A stretch of 64,000 nucleotides of DNA from Nostoc sp. NIES-4103 (GCF_002368335.1 NZ_AP018288.1:5131902-5195901), one strand, 5' to 3'. Shown: positions 42,395-51,882, counted from the stretch's first letter. Numbers and translations are program-made. The notes: generated by a model from the letters alone, not told the origin.

Positions 42395-44233
42395 CTACTG
42401 CCCTTCTTCCGGCTCTTGGATTGCCTTACTTGGGGGAATCTGTTCAATGGGAATTAGTGTTTCCATTACAGATTTAACAATTGGTGCTGCTACAGTGGAA
42501 CCGTAAGCATTCTCTCCTTTTGGCTCGTCAACTAATGCAAATACTACATAGCGGGGTGATTCCACTGGCAAAATAGCCACGAAGCTTGTAATTCTAGCAC
42601 CAGGAATGTAGCCGCCGTTGGGGCTGGCTTTTTGGGCTGTACCAGTTTTCCCAGCAATGCGATATCCAGGAATTTGGGAAACTTTGCCAGTTCCTTCATT
42701 AACCACGGTTTCCATCATTTCTACTACCTTTTGAGTTGTGGTAGTTGAAAAAATTTGGCGTGGTGTCGGGTAAGTGGGTGTGTAGTGCATCTGTCCTTTG
42801 CTGTCAATTAGCCCCCGCACTACATGGGGTGTAACCAATTTACCACCGTTGGCTAAAGCTCCGTGCATTTGCACCAGTTGTAATGGTGTTAAGGAAAAAC
42901 CTTGACCAAAGGAAGTTGTGGCTGGCTCAATGGGAGATGCAATAAATTCTTCTTGACTTTTGAGCCGACCACGAACTTCAAAGGGTAAATCTGTATCAAC
43001 GGTTTGTCCTAGACCTAAGCGTTCTAGCCAGTTGTAGTAGACTGAAGGGCGTAATCTTTGAATGATTTGCACCATACCAATGTTGCTAGAATTTTGCAGA
43101 ATCTGAGCAATGTTGATTCGCCCATAGCCGTTGTGCTGAGCATTTCTGATGGTATAATCCGCAACACGAATAGCACCAGGGTCATTAAATACATCATCTG
43201 GTTTGATGACCCCATTTTCCAGGGCGATCGCTACATTCACAGGCTTAAAAGTCGATCCTGGTTCATAGAGATCGGCTACTGTCCAGTTTTTGAACAGTGA
43301 GATATCGGCTTTGGAATATTCATTGGGGTTATAAGTAGGCTGAGAAACCAAAGCCAGTAGAGAACCATCTAGGGCATCCATGACAATTACTGCCCCGCGT
43401 TTGGCTCGAAATTTCTCCATCTGCTCTTTGAGAGCATTGCGGGCAGCGCGTTGTAGGCGACTATCGATAGTTAGTTGCAGTTGCAGGTCATCAAAATGGA
43501 GAAAGCCTTCAGGTGCATGATCTGGCATTAATGTGCCGTTACCCGCCCGACTGAGCTTGACTGTTTGCACAGAACGTTCTAGTAATTTCTCTTGACTATA
43601 TTCCACGCCTGCCTGACCGCGACGGTCAAGATTCACATAGCCGACTACATCAGCAGCCAAATCCTCTGGCGGGTAGAATCGTGAGTATTTCTGGATTAAC
43701 TCTAGACCATTTAAGCGTAATTTGGTGATGCGATCGGCAGTGGCTTCTGGGAGGGTGGAAGCAAGTGTAATGCCAGTTTTTTGGCTAGTAAAAGTTTTTA
43801 CTAAGTCAGCAGCATTTTTATCTAATAAGGGGGCAAGCTGCTCTGCCATTGCTTCATTAGACTTATCAAATAGCTTAGGATGAGCGAATAAGGTATATAC
43901 TGGACGGTCAACTGCTAATACATTGCTATTACGGTCTATTACCGGGCGACGAGGCATAAAAGGTCGCAAACTCACCATTTGCTGATTTCGCGCCTTTTGC
44001 GTTAGCTTCTGTCCCTGTACTATTTGTAACTGGTATAAATTAATAGCCAGCCCCATACCAGCAGTAATTAATACGCCCCATACTATGAATAATCGAGATC
44101 TGGCGATCGCGATCGGATCTTGATTATTAGAGGCTGTTGTCTCCATCAACTTTTGCCTTGATGGCTTTTGCCGTCTTGTGAATGCTGGATTTTGCAATCT
44201 TCTGAATCTTAATCTACTTGGTGACTTCTGCAT
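42395..44233 (-). CDS. ftsI: peptidoglycan D,D-transpeptidase FtsI/PBP2B-type
   Basis: A septal class B penicillin-binding protein that cross-links peptidoglycan at division. The 612 residues have a short cytoplasmic N-terminus, one transmembrane anchor near residue 48-65 (LFIVWGVLITAGMGLAI), a PBP dimerisation domain (RPVIDRNSNVLAVDRPVYTL) and the transpeptidase domain. The latter shows the catalytic SxxK in EPGSTFKPVNVA, SxN in QNSSNIGM and KTGTAQ. The Pro/Glu tail (PEEGQ) is unusual but short. It lies 370 bp downstream of an FtsL-like gene on the same strand. Confidence 0.93.
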   Translation of the reverse strand: MQKSPSRLRFRRLQNPAFTRRQKPSRQKLMETTASNNQDPIAIARSRLFIVWGVLITAGMGLAINLYQLQIVQGQKLTQKARNQQMVSLRPFMPRRPVIDRNSNVLAVDRPVYTLFAHPKLFDKSNEAMAEQLAPLLDKNAADLVKTFTSQKTGITLASTLPEATADRITKLRLNGLELIQKYSRFYPPEDLAADVVGYVNLDRRGQAGVEYSQEKLLERSVQTVKLSRAGNGTLMPDHAPEGFLHFDDLQLQLTIDSRLQRAARNALKEQMEKFRAKRGAVIVMDALDGSLLALVSQPTYNPNEYSKADISLFKNWTVADLYEPGSTFKPVNVAIALENGVIKPDDVFNDPGAIRVADYTIRNAQHNGYGRINIAQILQNSSNIGMVQIIQRLRPSVYYNWLERLGLGQTVDTDLPFEVRGRLKSQEEFIASPIEPATTSFGQGFSLTPLQLVQMHGALANGGKLVTPHVVRGLIDSKGQMHYTPTYPTPRQIFSTTTTQKVVEMMETVVNEGTGKVSQIPGYRIAGKTGTAQKASPNGGYIPGARITSFVAILPVESPRYVVFALVDEPKGENAYGSTVAAPIVKSVMETLIPIEQIPPSKAIQEPEEGQ

Positions 44234-44603
44234 TGGGTTTGTCCTTTGTCAGTTGTGAGCCAGTACGGTTTTGGGGTTTCCCCCATGAGTAACTGGCGAT
44301 CTTCGCAGCGTTGGCGAGCCTGCGAGCGTCACCCAAAGGGTCAGTTGTCAGTTGTCAGTTGTGAGCCAGTGCGAGAGAGGGAGTTTCTACACGGCTTGCT
44401 TTTGTTGGGGAGCAAGTCGCGTTATGTAACTGGCTCTCTCGTTGGGTCAAATAAAAGTCATTTATTATACCAAATTGACGCAAGTTTATTCTTTGAGATT
44501 CTTGTAACAGCCTGATAATCTAAAATTTAAAATCCAAAATCTAAAATTGGTATTTAGTTGTTTTTACTACTGACCACTGACCACTGACCACTGACTCTTG
44601 ACT
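44234..44603. other. 370-bp spacer with direct repeats
   Basis: GTCAGTTGTGAGCCAGT occurs at about 44248 and 44357. CACTGAC/CCACTGA units lie at 44574-44593, with ATCTAAAATT repeats at 44520-44545. It separates the FtsL-like gene from ftsI; no gene was seen. Confidence 0.55.
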
Positions 44604-45284
44604 TTAATATCCTCGTGGCGAGGGAGTTGGCTGCTGCATTTGAGGATTGGGTGTTGTGCTGGGGGTTGTTGGTTGAGTAGTCCCAGGTGTTAAACGCAAA
44701 AAAATTGTTCTGGCTGGAGTTGGTGATACCAGTCCTGCTGTTGGTTTTTGTGCTTCCTCAGCCATTTTGTTTGTCAATGTTGCATTAGTTGTTGTCAGCT
44801 GTCGTTCACTGAGTCGTAGGCTGTCTAGTCTGCGTAAGTCCTGACTCCAAAGTTGCCGGGAATAGACTGTCCAACCATAAACAACCAAAGTTGCTACGAC
44901 CAACAAAAACGCTATAACTGAGGTATAACGATGTGACTTATACAACCACAGTAACCACAGAGGTGATGCTGTAGAACTAGGCATTGCAGGTAGACCCACC
45001 GAGTTAGCTTTGGAAATTTTCGGCATTGCACTTGACTTGCCTTGGAGGTTAGAGACTTGTTGGTTATCCAAGTGTGACACTCCATTGGTCAGTGCAACCG
45101 ATGAATCTTTTGCAGAACGCCGTTGTTTTTGGGAGCGAATAGATGGGGTTTGGGCAGCAAGTGTGGTGTTATTTTGCACGGCTGACCCTATACGCCCGGA
45201 ACGGCGCTTCTTTGACGGGGTGGTAGAATCTCGCCAAAACCGGGTACTAGTTACAGAAACAGCTGATTTACGAGCAGCAGCCAT
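44604..45284 (-). CDS. single-span coiled-coil protein, FtsL-like candidate
   Basis: A 226-residue bitopic protein. Residues 1-105 are a basic, Ser/Arg/Lys-rich cytoplasmic part. One transmembrane helix follows at about 117-137 (TSVIAFLLVVATLVVYGWTVY). Then comes a short coiled-coil-like segment with Leu heptads (LRRLDSLRLSERQLTTTNATL, split: LRRLDSLRL and SERQLTTTNATL) and a Pro/Thr-rich tail ending PSPRGY. Position just upstream of ftsI and this topology match FtsL, the divisome protein that binds FtsI, whose cyanobacterial counterparts are hard to find by similarity. The identification is inference. Confidence 0.55.
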   Translation of the reverse strand: MAAARKSAVSVTSTRFWRDSTTPSKKRRSGRIGSAVQNNTTLAAQTPSIRSQKQRRSAKDSSVALTNGVSHLDNQQVSNLQGKSSAMPKISKANSVGLPAMPSSTASPLWLLWLYKSHRYTSVIAFLLVVATLVVYGWTVYSRQLWSQDLRRLDSLRLSERQLTTTNATLTNKMAEEAQKPTAGLVSPTPARTIFLRLTPGTTQPTTPSTTPNPQMQQPTPSPRGY

Positions 45285-45986
45285 AAATTTTTTAAGTAGG
45301 AAAATACTGTATTTTAAACTAATTGTCTGTTTTTGCTAAGGTTAAAATTGTCTTTTGTGCGATCGCTACACATAATACCCTACACTTGTTCAAGTGTTCT
45401 GCTAGCTACATCATTGTTTGCATCATCTGGGTATTGCAGTGGTTGCGATTGAGTAGATAGTAATTAGACAGCTTGCTGATTTGGGTATTGCCTCTCAGTA
45501 TGGCAACGCCATAGGTCAAGGGCCAAGAGTCTATGAAAAACTCCACGCTATTTGCGCCCCTGAAATTTTTGGGTATGGACAACTCAAGCTTCCCTCTAAA
45601 GAATAAGGGATGATGGGCAATGGAAGAGCCACTGCTTTTGAGATAGCCACTTCAGGAGCCTGAAGAGCATGGGTGTAGCTCTTTGCGCTCATTTGGCATG
45701 AAGTTGCAAAGGCGATTTTCAAAGGAAATATGGCAATGTTTGATATCATATCCACATTTGTCGCCCTACCTGGTAGCTTACATTCGCTGATTAAGTTACT
45801 TTGCTCGGAAATCAGAAATTGCAGAAAATCATTATCCTACCGCATAATAACTAATCCAAAAAAAATCAACCTCAAGTATTGTTTTTAAATATGTAATCGG
45901 TTGACATTTAAAAAATCACGACAAATAGGTTATCGTATTCAACAGGCGAAATATTTTTATTGCCACAATTTGGTGAAAGAGGAGTT
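45285..45986. other. 702-bp spacer with a short coding remnant
   Basis: 45453-45606 on the plus strand reads IRQLADLGIASQYGNAIGQG then PRVYEKLHAICAPEIFGYGQ and ends at a stop, looking like the C-terminal end of a lost gene I cannot name. The rest is AT-rich and holds the promoter and AAGAGGAG ribosome site of the lipoprotein gene. The minus-strand open frame at 45531-45755 is considered incidental. Confidence 0.4.
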
Positions 45987-46199
45987 ATGAGAACAAAGAT
46001 CTTTGGTTTAGCGCTCATCTTAAGTCTGGCTGGCGCTCTCGGAGCCTGTGAAAGTAGTTCCACTGGGCCTAGTACTACTACCCCCACTACTCCGGCTGCT
46101 GGTGAACCGACTGATGCTGGGGCTCCAGCCACTACCGCCCCTACTACCGCGACTACTACCCCCGCTACTCCGGCTGCTAAGCCTACCAAAACACCTTAA
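45987..46199 (+). CDS. small Thr/Pro/Ala-rich lipoprotein
   Basis: A 70-residue precursor with a lipoprotein signal: MRTKIFGLALILSLAGALGAC, lipobox LGAC, lipidated Cys about residue 21. The mature part is a low-complexity Thr/Pro/Ala chain (SSSTGPSTTTPTTPAAGE...) with no fold, as in many cyanobacterial surface lipoproteins. ATG 45987 is preceded at ideal distance by AAGAGGAG, the strongest ribosome site in this area, suggesting high expression. The antisense open frame over it is an artefact of codon composition. Confidence 0.8.
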   Translation: MRTKIFGLALILSLAGALGACESSSTGPSTTTPTTPAAGEPTDAGAPATTAPTTATTTPATPAAKPTKTP

Positions 46200-46871
46200 A
46201 TTATCGGTCTCATATCAGACTGAATACAGGTTAGTGATAGTGCTGATCAGTATGTAGCTGAGGTTGATTAGTTGCCCACTAATGCAAAGTATCCTCTTGT
46301 CAGTGGATAAAAGCCTTAACCTTGCTAAAGTATCCGTGAATTAGAGCAACAAGTAGAGGACACTTGTGAAGACGGTCTTATCCGTAACAAGTGTCCAACT
46401 ACAGTAAGAAACTAAGAAAACTTTGTTTCAACACTTGACTAATAGTCCGCTAAAGTCTTTTTGACAGGTGGGGAAAGAGCAAGGGGCAAAGGAAAAGGGT
46501 TTTAATGCTTTCTCCTTGAACAAGCATCCCTTTGAGTGACTTAAACCTGTCAGCGCTTGTATTGTGAAGTACCAGTTGATTGTGGAAATTTCACCCCTTG
46601 TAGGTAAATGATTTCCCGCTTTGAATATTTGAAATTGCTTAAGCTATTGAGTTTTGCAAGACAAAAAAATACATAATGTTCACTGGCAACTGCTTTTAAC
46701 CATTGGCTGTAGTCTCTTCCTTATAGGGGAAAGTGACTTAGTAAAATGTCTTAGCTTTGCCAGATTTTTGTTGGAAAATTTGCTGTGTAAAGTTAGAAGG
46801 CAGGGTGAGTGAGGGGGATAACTCCTAATTGCTAACTCCGTGTCTCAGCACTCACCATTCACTAATGATTT
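46200..46871. other. 672-bp gene-free stretch
   Basis: I see no gene, RNA or clear repeat, apart from short A/G-rich text at 46465-46500. It may carry the promoter of the small protein ahead of glgB. Confidence 0.45.
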
Positions 46872-47210
46872 GTGGAGATGGGGATAATGGGAAGGAGAAA
46901 ACGAATATTGTTTTTAGTTTTAAGTTTCAGTACTGGTACTTGGGTGTGGTTGAGTAGTCACTGGGGAACACCGATAACGGCATTACCACCACCAGAGGAT
47001 ACACCCGAAGAAATATTGCGAACAGAGATTATTGTAGACGCGCGATCGCCTATTGATGGCAAGCCTCTGAACGCTGCTGAGTATTTAGAATTACAAGAGC
47101 AACTGCAACAAGCGCCACGGCCGACACTGAATAGCAAAATCCGGGAACAGGTTTTTCTACTACGGATACGTAAGACCTTGCTTCAGCTTTTTCCATTTTT
47201 AGATTTGTGA
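46872..47210 (+). CDS. conserved small exported/anchored protein upstream of glgB
   Basis: A 112-residue protein. A basic start (MGRRKR) is followed by a hydrophobic segment (ILFLVLSFSTGTWVWL, residues 11-26), then a soluble part with PPPEDTPEEILRTEIIVDAR and AAEYLELQEQLQQAPRP. It ends in a hydrophobic LLQLFPFLDL. Conservation of this pattern in cyanobacteria is remembered, but no function is known to me. It might start at M1 or at the inner ATG (MGRRKR). Confidence 0.65.
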   Translation: MEMGIMGRRKRILFLVLSFSTGTWVWLSSHWGTPITALPPPEDTPEEILRTEIIVDARSPIDGKPLNAAEYLELQEQLQQAPRPTLNSKIREQVFLLRIRKTLLQLFPFLDL

Positions 47211-47403
47211 CACAGTAGGCACTGGTCAGTTGTCATTAGTTATTCTCCCAATGCCCCATGCCCCATGCCCCATGCCCAATGCCCCATTCCCAATTCCGAT
47301 TTAGAATAACACAGGCGACAAAATTGCAAATAAATGTAAAGAATATATATAGATATTAGAAAAACACATTTAGTCAATCATCATATTTCACGTAGGTAGC
47401 TTC

Positions 47404-49698
47404 ATGTCCATGACTACAATCGCCCCTGAACAAGTAAACTGCATCGTTTGGAATCAACATTCCGATCCCTTTGAAATACTCGGTTCTCATCCCATAGAGC
47501 AAAATGGCAAAAATGTCTGGGCTGTGCGAGCCTACCTACCGGATGCGAGTGCAGCCTGGGTAATCCTTCCTGAGCAACGCCAGGAATACCCCATGCAGAG
47601 TGTACATCATCCTCACTTTTTTGAATGTACGATTGAAGCGGCAGAACTAACAAATTATCAATTACGGATTAAAGAAGGGGAACATGAGCGTGTTACTTAT
47701 GACCCTTATGCTTTTCGTTCTCCTCGCCTGACAGACTTTGATTTACATTTATTCAGCGAAGGAAACCACCACCGAATTTACGAAAAATTGGGAGCGCACC
47801 CCACAGAAATAGACGGTATTTCAGGCGTTTACTTTGCTGTTTGGGCGCCCAATGCCCGTAATGTTTCAGTGCTGGGAAATTTTAACCAATGGGATGGACG
47901 TAAACACCAAATGCGTAGAGGCCCAACAGGTGTTTGGGAATTATTTATTCCTGAATTGAAGGTGGGAGACCATTACAAATACGAAATTAAAAATAATCAA
48001 GGACACATTTACGAAAAAACTGATCCCTACGGTTTTCAGCAAGAACCCCGCCCTAAAACAGCATCTATTGTTGCTGATTTAGATACTTACTCTTGGAATG
48101 ACGAAGACTGGTTAGAAAAGCGGCGACACACTGACCCCTTGGCTCAACCTATCTCAGTCTATGAAGTACATTTAGGCTCTTGGCTACATGCTGCTAGTGG
48201 GGAACCCGCAAAATTACCCAACGGTGAAACTGAACCTGTGGTAGTTGTTTCCGAACTGAAGCCAGGGGCGCGTTTTCTCACCTACCGAGAACTGGCAGAT
48301 CGCCTCATTCCCTACGTCAAAGAATTGGGTTATACCCATGTGGAACTGCTGCCGATCGCAGAGCATCCTTATGATGGATCATGGGGTTATCAAGTCACTG
48401 GCTATTATGCCCCAACTTCACGTTTTGGTGGCCCGCAAGATTTTATGTATTTTGTTGACCAATGTCACCTCAACGGTATTGGTGTAATAGTAGATTGGGT
48501 TCCCGGTCATTTCCCTAAAGATGGTCATGGTTTAGCTTTCTTTGATGGTACTCACCTCTACGAACATGCTGATTCTCGTAAAGGTGAACACAAAGAATGG
48601 GGTACTTTGGTCTTCAACTACAGTCGCCATGAAGTTCGCAATTTCTTAGCGGCAAATGCCCTTTTCTGGTTTGACAAGTACCACATTGATGGTATGCGTG
48701 TTGATGCGGTTGCTTCTATGCTTTATCTTGATTATTGCCGCAAAAATGGAGAATGGCTGCCAAATCAGTACGGTGGTAGAGAAAACTTAGAAGCAGCAGA
48801 TTTCTTACGTCAGACGAATCATTTAATTTTCAGCTATTTCCCTGGCGTTGTCTCAATTGCTGAAGAATCCACTTCTTGGCCGATGGTGTCTTGGCCTACC
48901 TACACAGGCGGACTCGGCTTTAACATGAAGTGGAATATGGGCTGGATGCACGATATGCTGGACTACTTCAGCATGGATCCTTGGTTCCGCCAGTTCCATC
49001 AAAACAATGTCACCTTTAGTATGTGGTATAACCACAGTGAAAACTTCATGCTGGCTCTGTCTCACGATGAAGTGGTACATGGTAAGAGCCATATTATCGG
49101 CAAAATGCCGGGGGATAGATGGCAGAAGTTTGCTAATGCACGTTGTTTGTTTGCTTATATGTTCGCTCACCCAGGCAAGAAAACCATGTTTATGAGCATG
49201 GAATTTGGTCAGTGGAGTGAGTGGAATGCTTGGGCAGACTTAGAGTGGCATTTATTACAACATGAACCTCATCAACAGTTGAAAAAGTTTTTCCAAGATT
49301 TGAATCATCTTTACCGTTCCGAACCAGCTTTATATACTCAAGATTTTGCCCAAGCTGGTTTTGAGTGGATTGATTGTAGCGATAATCGCCATAGTGTGGT
49401 TTCGTTTATTCGCCGCGACAAGGATTCTGATGATTTTGTAGTTGTGGTTTGCAATTTTACACCACAACCCCATTCTCACTACCGTATAGGTGTACCTGAA
49501 CAAGGATTTTATACCGAATTGTTCAATAGCGATGCCCGCCAGTATGGTGGTAGTAATATGGGCAACTTAGGTGGTAAGTGGGCAGACCAATGGTCACTGC
49601 ATAATCGTCCTTATTCCCTAGATTTGTGTTTACCACCTTTGGGTGTGTTGATTCTGAAATTAGATCGGAAGAAGACGGCTGAGGCGTTGCAAGGTTAA
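47404..49698 (+). CDS. glgB: 1,4-alpha-glucan branching enzyme
   Basis: Introduces alpha-1,6 branches into glycogen. The 764-residue GH13 protein has two N-terminal carbohydrate-binding/CBM48 regions (HSDPFEILGSHPI near 17; GVYFAVWAPNARNVSVLGNF near 140). The catalytic barrel includes ELLPIAEHPYDGSWGYQVTG, the nucleophile Asp in DGMRVDAVASML, the acid Glu in SIAEEST and the transition-state Asp in LSHDEVVHGK. The C-terminal beta domain ends LGVLILKLDRK. ATG 47404 gives the usual N-terminus. A strong terminator follows. Confidence 0.97.
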   Translation: MSMTTIAPEQVNCIVWNQHSDPFEILGSHPIEQNGKNVWAVRAYLPDASAAWVILPEQRQEYPMQSVHHPHFFECTIEAAELTNYQLRIKEGEHERVTYDPYAFRSPRLTDFDLHLFSEGNHHRIYEKLGAHPTEIDGISGVYFAVWAPNARNVSVLGNFNQWDGRKHQMRRGPTGVWELFIPELKVGDHYKYEIKNNQGHIYEKTDPYGFQQEPRPKTASIVADLDTYSWNDEDWLEKRRHTDPLAQPISVYEVHLGSWLHAASGEPAKLPNGETEPVVVVSELKPGARFLTYRELADRLIPYVKELGYTHVELLPIAEHPYDGSWGYQVTGYYAPTSRFGGPQDFMYFVDQCHLNGIGVIVDWVPGHFPKDGHGLAFFDGTHLYEHADSRKGEHKEWGTLVFNYSRHEVRNFLAANALFWFDKYHIDGMRVDAVASMLYLDYCRKNGEWLPNQYGGRENLEAADFLRQTNHLIFSYFPGVVSIAEESTSWPMVSWPTYTGGLGFNMKWNMGWMHDMLDYFSMDPWFRQFHQNNVTFSMWYNHSENFMLALSHDEVVHGKSHIIGKMPGDRWQKFANARCLFAYMFAHPGKKTMFMSMEFGQWSEWNAWADLEWHLLQHEPHQQLKKFFQDLNHLYRSEPALYTQDFAQAGFEWIDCSDNRHSVVSFIRRDKDSDDFVVVVCNFTPQPHSHYRIGVPEQGFYTELFNSDARQYGGSNMGNLGGKWADQWSLHNRPYSLDLCLPPLGVLILKLDRKKTAEALQG

Positions 49699-49704
49699 TT
49701 GAGA

Positions 49705-49733
49705 GGGTGGGCATAGTCCCACCCTTAATTTTT
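49705..49733 (+). terminator. Rho-independent terminator of glgB
   Basis: GGGTGGG (49705-49711), loop CATAGT, CCCACCC (49718-49724), then TTAATTTTT. It lies immediately after the glgB stop. Confidence 0.9.
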
Positions 49734-49781
49734 CAGCGATCGCATTTGTGTTGATGAGGAAAAAGCGATCGCTAATTAATG

Positions 49782-50100
49782 TCATTCTTGTTTTAAAATC
49801 CTTTCTATATCTTGTCCTGCATAGAGAATCCGCACAACTTCAATGCTTTCATCTCGCTCAAAGTAAAAAATTAGATACTTTTTAAATCCCTTAATAGTCC
49901 ATTTACGTAAACCTTGCAAACGAAGATTATCCAGAGGATAAAGGCTACCCATTCCAGGCATTCTTGCTAACTGTGCAAAAGTTTCTCTTATAGAGTCAAA
50001 AAATACAAGAGCCGTGTCAGGGTTTTGTTGGGCAATGTAAACAAAATACTCATCAATATCTAAAACTAGCTTTGGGTGTAATGACTATCCGCTTTGTCAT
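49782..50100 (-). pseudogene. RelE/ParE-type toxin gene with +1 frameshift
   Basis: From ATG 50100 the minus strand reads MTKRIVITPKAS, then stops after a few codons. Skipping one T in the run at 50062-50065 restores a full toxin: LDIDEYFVYIAQQNPDTA, FFDSIRETFAQLARMPGMGS, LRLQGLRKWTIKGFKKYLIF (split motifs), ending VVRILYAGQDIERILKQE. The total is 319 nt, one more than 106 codons. The toxin family (mRNA-cleaving or gyrase-poisoning) is clear, and the gene is 8 nt behind its antitoxin. The frameshift is either true inactivation, a homopolymer sequencing error or, less likely, recoding. Confidence 0.85.
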
Positions 50101-50108
50101 TATTTTTC

Positions 50109-50354
50109 TTAATGCAAGTGGTGAATCAAATTTGTGCGTTTTTGCTGCCACCATTCATCATTAACTTCTATTGCTTCTCCACTTTCAAGACCTGCAATTA
50201 AAAGTTCTTCTATATGTTCTTTCATCTTACGTTTTTGATCTTGAGTAATTAACTCTTGTAGATATTCGCTAACTGAATTGTAGCTACCTTGAGCCACCTG
50301 TTCCTCAACAAAAGCTTTCAATGACTCAGGCAAGAAAATATTAATGTTACTCAT
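50109..50354 (-). CDS. ParD-type antitoxin (CopG/Arc family)
   Basis: An 81-residue protein. The N-terminal ribbon-helix-helix is ISMxLPE-like (NINIFLPESLKAFVEEQVAQ) with GSYNSVSEYLQELI. The C-terminal half is acidic and Trp-containing (ESGEAIEVNDEWWQQKR), which would wrap the toxin. It represses its own operon in known systems. The gene is intact, while the toxin immediately downstream is frameshifted, so the antitoxin may persist without a functional toxin. Confidence 0.85.
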   Translation of the reverse strand: MSNINIFLPESLKAFVEEQVAQGSYNSVSEYLQELITQDQKRKMKEHIEELLIAGLESGEAIEVNDEWWQQKRTNLIHHLH

Positions 50355-50575
50355 AACTTTAGTGGGTAAGTTGAACTATTTTTTCCATGTTATCAAGTTT
50401 GTTAGGCGTTGTCTTTGAGGAAAGGTTTAGCGATCGCAGTTTTGTTGTTGAGGAAAAAGCGATCGCTAGCCCAAATACGTGGGCAATCTCCAATTAACTC
50501 AAATTCGAGAACTGTGGTCAAAAAGACACGGATGACAGGCAAGGGAAATAAAGCAAAAGTTACCAAAGGTGATGT

Positions 50576-50944
50576 TTGGGTAGAAGATACTTCAAACGTA
50601 GCAGCCAAGCCTTAGAAAACTACGAAGCAGCATTGGCATTGTACCGCGACATAGGCTCTCGCTTGGAGGAAGCAAATACATTACAAGCTATGGGTATGTT
50701 GCAAGAAGATTTAACTTTGGGTTTAGAGTATTGTCAGGCGGCGTTAGAACTTTATACGCAAATTGGTACTAAATATAGCCAAAGTCGTAATTTGATTTAC
50801 TTCACATCTAATATTCTCTTAAAACTGGGACGGCAACAAGAAGCAGTAGATGCCCTTAACCGCGCTATTGACTTGGCTAGAGAGATACCTTATGAAAGCT
50901 TTGTAGAAGATGCTACAGCTAAATTGAGAGAAATTCAAGGTTAA
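50576..50944 (+). pseudogene. TPR protein, C-terminal fragment
   Basis: The frame reads SQALENYEAALALYRDIGSR then EEANTLQAMGMLQEDL, GLEYCQAALELYTQIGTKYSQ and ALNRAIDLAREIP: about two and a half tetratricopeptide repeats and the natural C-terminus of a cyanobacterial TPR protein. The first eight residues (MGRRYFKR) are out of context, and no upstream TPR units are present, so this is the tail of a larger lost gene. Sequence 50402-50575 before it has HIP1 sites and no recognisable gene. Confidence 0.7.
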
Positions 50945-51544
50945 GGTGTAGACACAAGTTTGAAATCGTAAAGACTGTCAGTTGTCAGTTGTCATTTGTC
51001 ATTTGTCATTTGTCATTTGTCAGAAATAAACGTAGCTTTGCCCACCATATCCGGGTTTTGGTGGGCTTTGCCCACCCTACACTTGAAGCTTAAGTGTACG
51101 GATTTTTTTCAGAAATCAAACATGATTCCTATATTTACAAAGGACTTTGGATAAAGGACAAAGAACAACCAATAGAAGTAATTGTGCAAATTGAATGTGT
51201 TTTAGAGGATGTTTTAAAAGTCCTGTTATCAGTAGCCAAATATTTTTGATCCCCCTAAATCCCCCTTTTGAAGGGGGACTTTGAGCAGTTATTCCCCCCT
51301 TTTGAAGGGGGGCTAGGGGGGATCGGCAAGTGCTTAAAGGCACTTCTAAAAACTTTTCAAACAACCTCTTAGCTTATTACTTTGACAAAAAATTAAAAAA
51401 TTTTTGCAATTAGGGATTGCAAAGTATAATTTTATACTTTATATTATAAATGTACAGTCAAATGTACAAGAAAGGCGATCGCTCCCCGTCGGAAGGTACT
51501 GCGATCGCCCTTCTTTAAACCCCTAAATAGGAGTCAACATTATC
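50945..51544. other. 600-bp spacer of repeats and a HIP1 hairpin
   Basis: Contains TGTCATT/TGTCAGT tandem units (50978-51020), TTTGCCCACC repeat text (51038-51080) and a large inverted G/C repeat (51251-51322: CCCCCTTTTGAAGGGGG occurs twice). It also holds a leader hairpin AAGAAAGGCGATCGC / GCGATCGCCCTTCTT (51468-51482 / 51501-51515) just before the next gene. The minus-strand open frame at 51116-51364 is repeat-derived. Confidence 0.65.
51468..51515. promoter_or_regulatory. HIP1-containing leader hairpin
   Basis: A 15-bp stem with one mismatch built around two GCGATCGC sites, ending 29 bp before the following ATG. It may be a 5'-leader structure or an upstream transcript end; the pairing is visible but the role is inferred. 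Confidence 0.4.
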
Positions 51545-51838
51545 ATGACACAAGAAAAACAGTTTGAAGATGATCAAAACTCCCCCAAAGGAGATTTTGA
51601 AGGTTTTATACCAAGGGAAGACTCAGATACAGTCACTCCTGGACAATCTTTTGCAAAACTATTGCCTACCAGAGAACCAATTAAGCATTTATTAATAGGT
51701 TCTCCTAAAGCTGTGACTGGGACAATCCACTATTTGCACATTATTGGCTATGCAAATGTTGGAGACTGGAGTCAACTAATATCAACCGGCAACGGTGACG
51801 AAGTGATGAGTATTCTAATTCGTCAGATTTTAGTTTAA
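51545..51838 (+). CDS. conserved hypothetical cyanobacterial protein
   Basis: A 97-residue protein. The first 35 residues are acidic and disordered. The conserved part reads HLLIGSPKAVTGTIHYLHII then GYANVGDWSQLISTGNGDEV and MSILIRQI. I recall similar short proteins in many filamentous cyanobacteria without assigned function. It has its own leader hairpin and a strong terminator, so it forms a compact single-gene transcription unit. Start ATG 51545 with AGGAGT 10 nt upstream. Confidence 0.75.
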   Translation: MTQEKQFEDDQNSPKGDFEGFIPREDSDTVTPGQSFAKLLPTREPIKHLLIGSPKAVTGTIHYLHIIGYANVGDWSQLISTGNGDEVMSILIRQILV

Positions 51839-51846
51839 TAAATTTG

Positions 51847-51882
51847 AAACCCCCGTTCCTTAAAAGAAAACGGGGGTTTTTT
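51847..51882 (+). terminator. Rho-independent terminator
   Basis: AAACCCCCGTT (51847-51857) and AACGGGGGTTT (51869-51879), followed by TTT: a G/C-rich stem and T-tract immediately after the 97-residue protein's stop codon. Confidence 0.92.

Noticed and set aside
45908..46189. Minus-strand Val/Gly/Ala-rich frame
   Set aside because: It is the antisense of the Thr/Pro-rich lipoprotein; composition follows from the codons on the other strand.
51116..51364. 82-codon minus-strand frame
   Set aside because: It contains the dispersed CCCCCTTTTGAAGGGGG repeat (translated as PPSKGG/LQKGG text), a well-known source of false genes in cyanobacteria.
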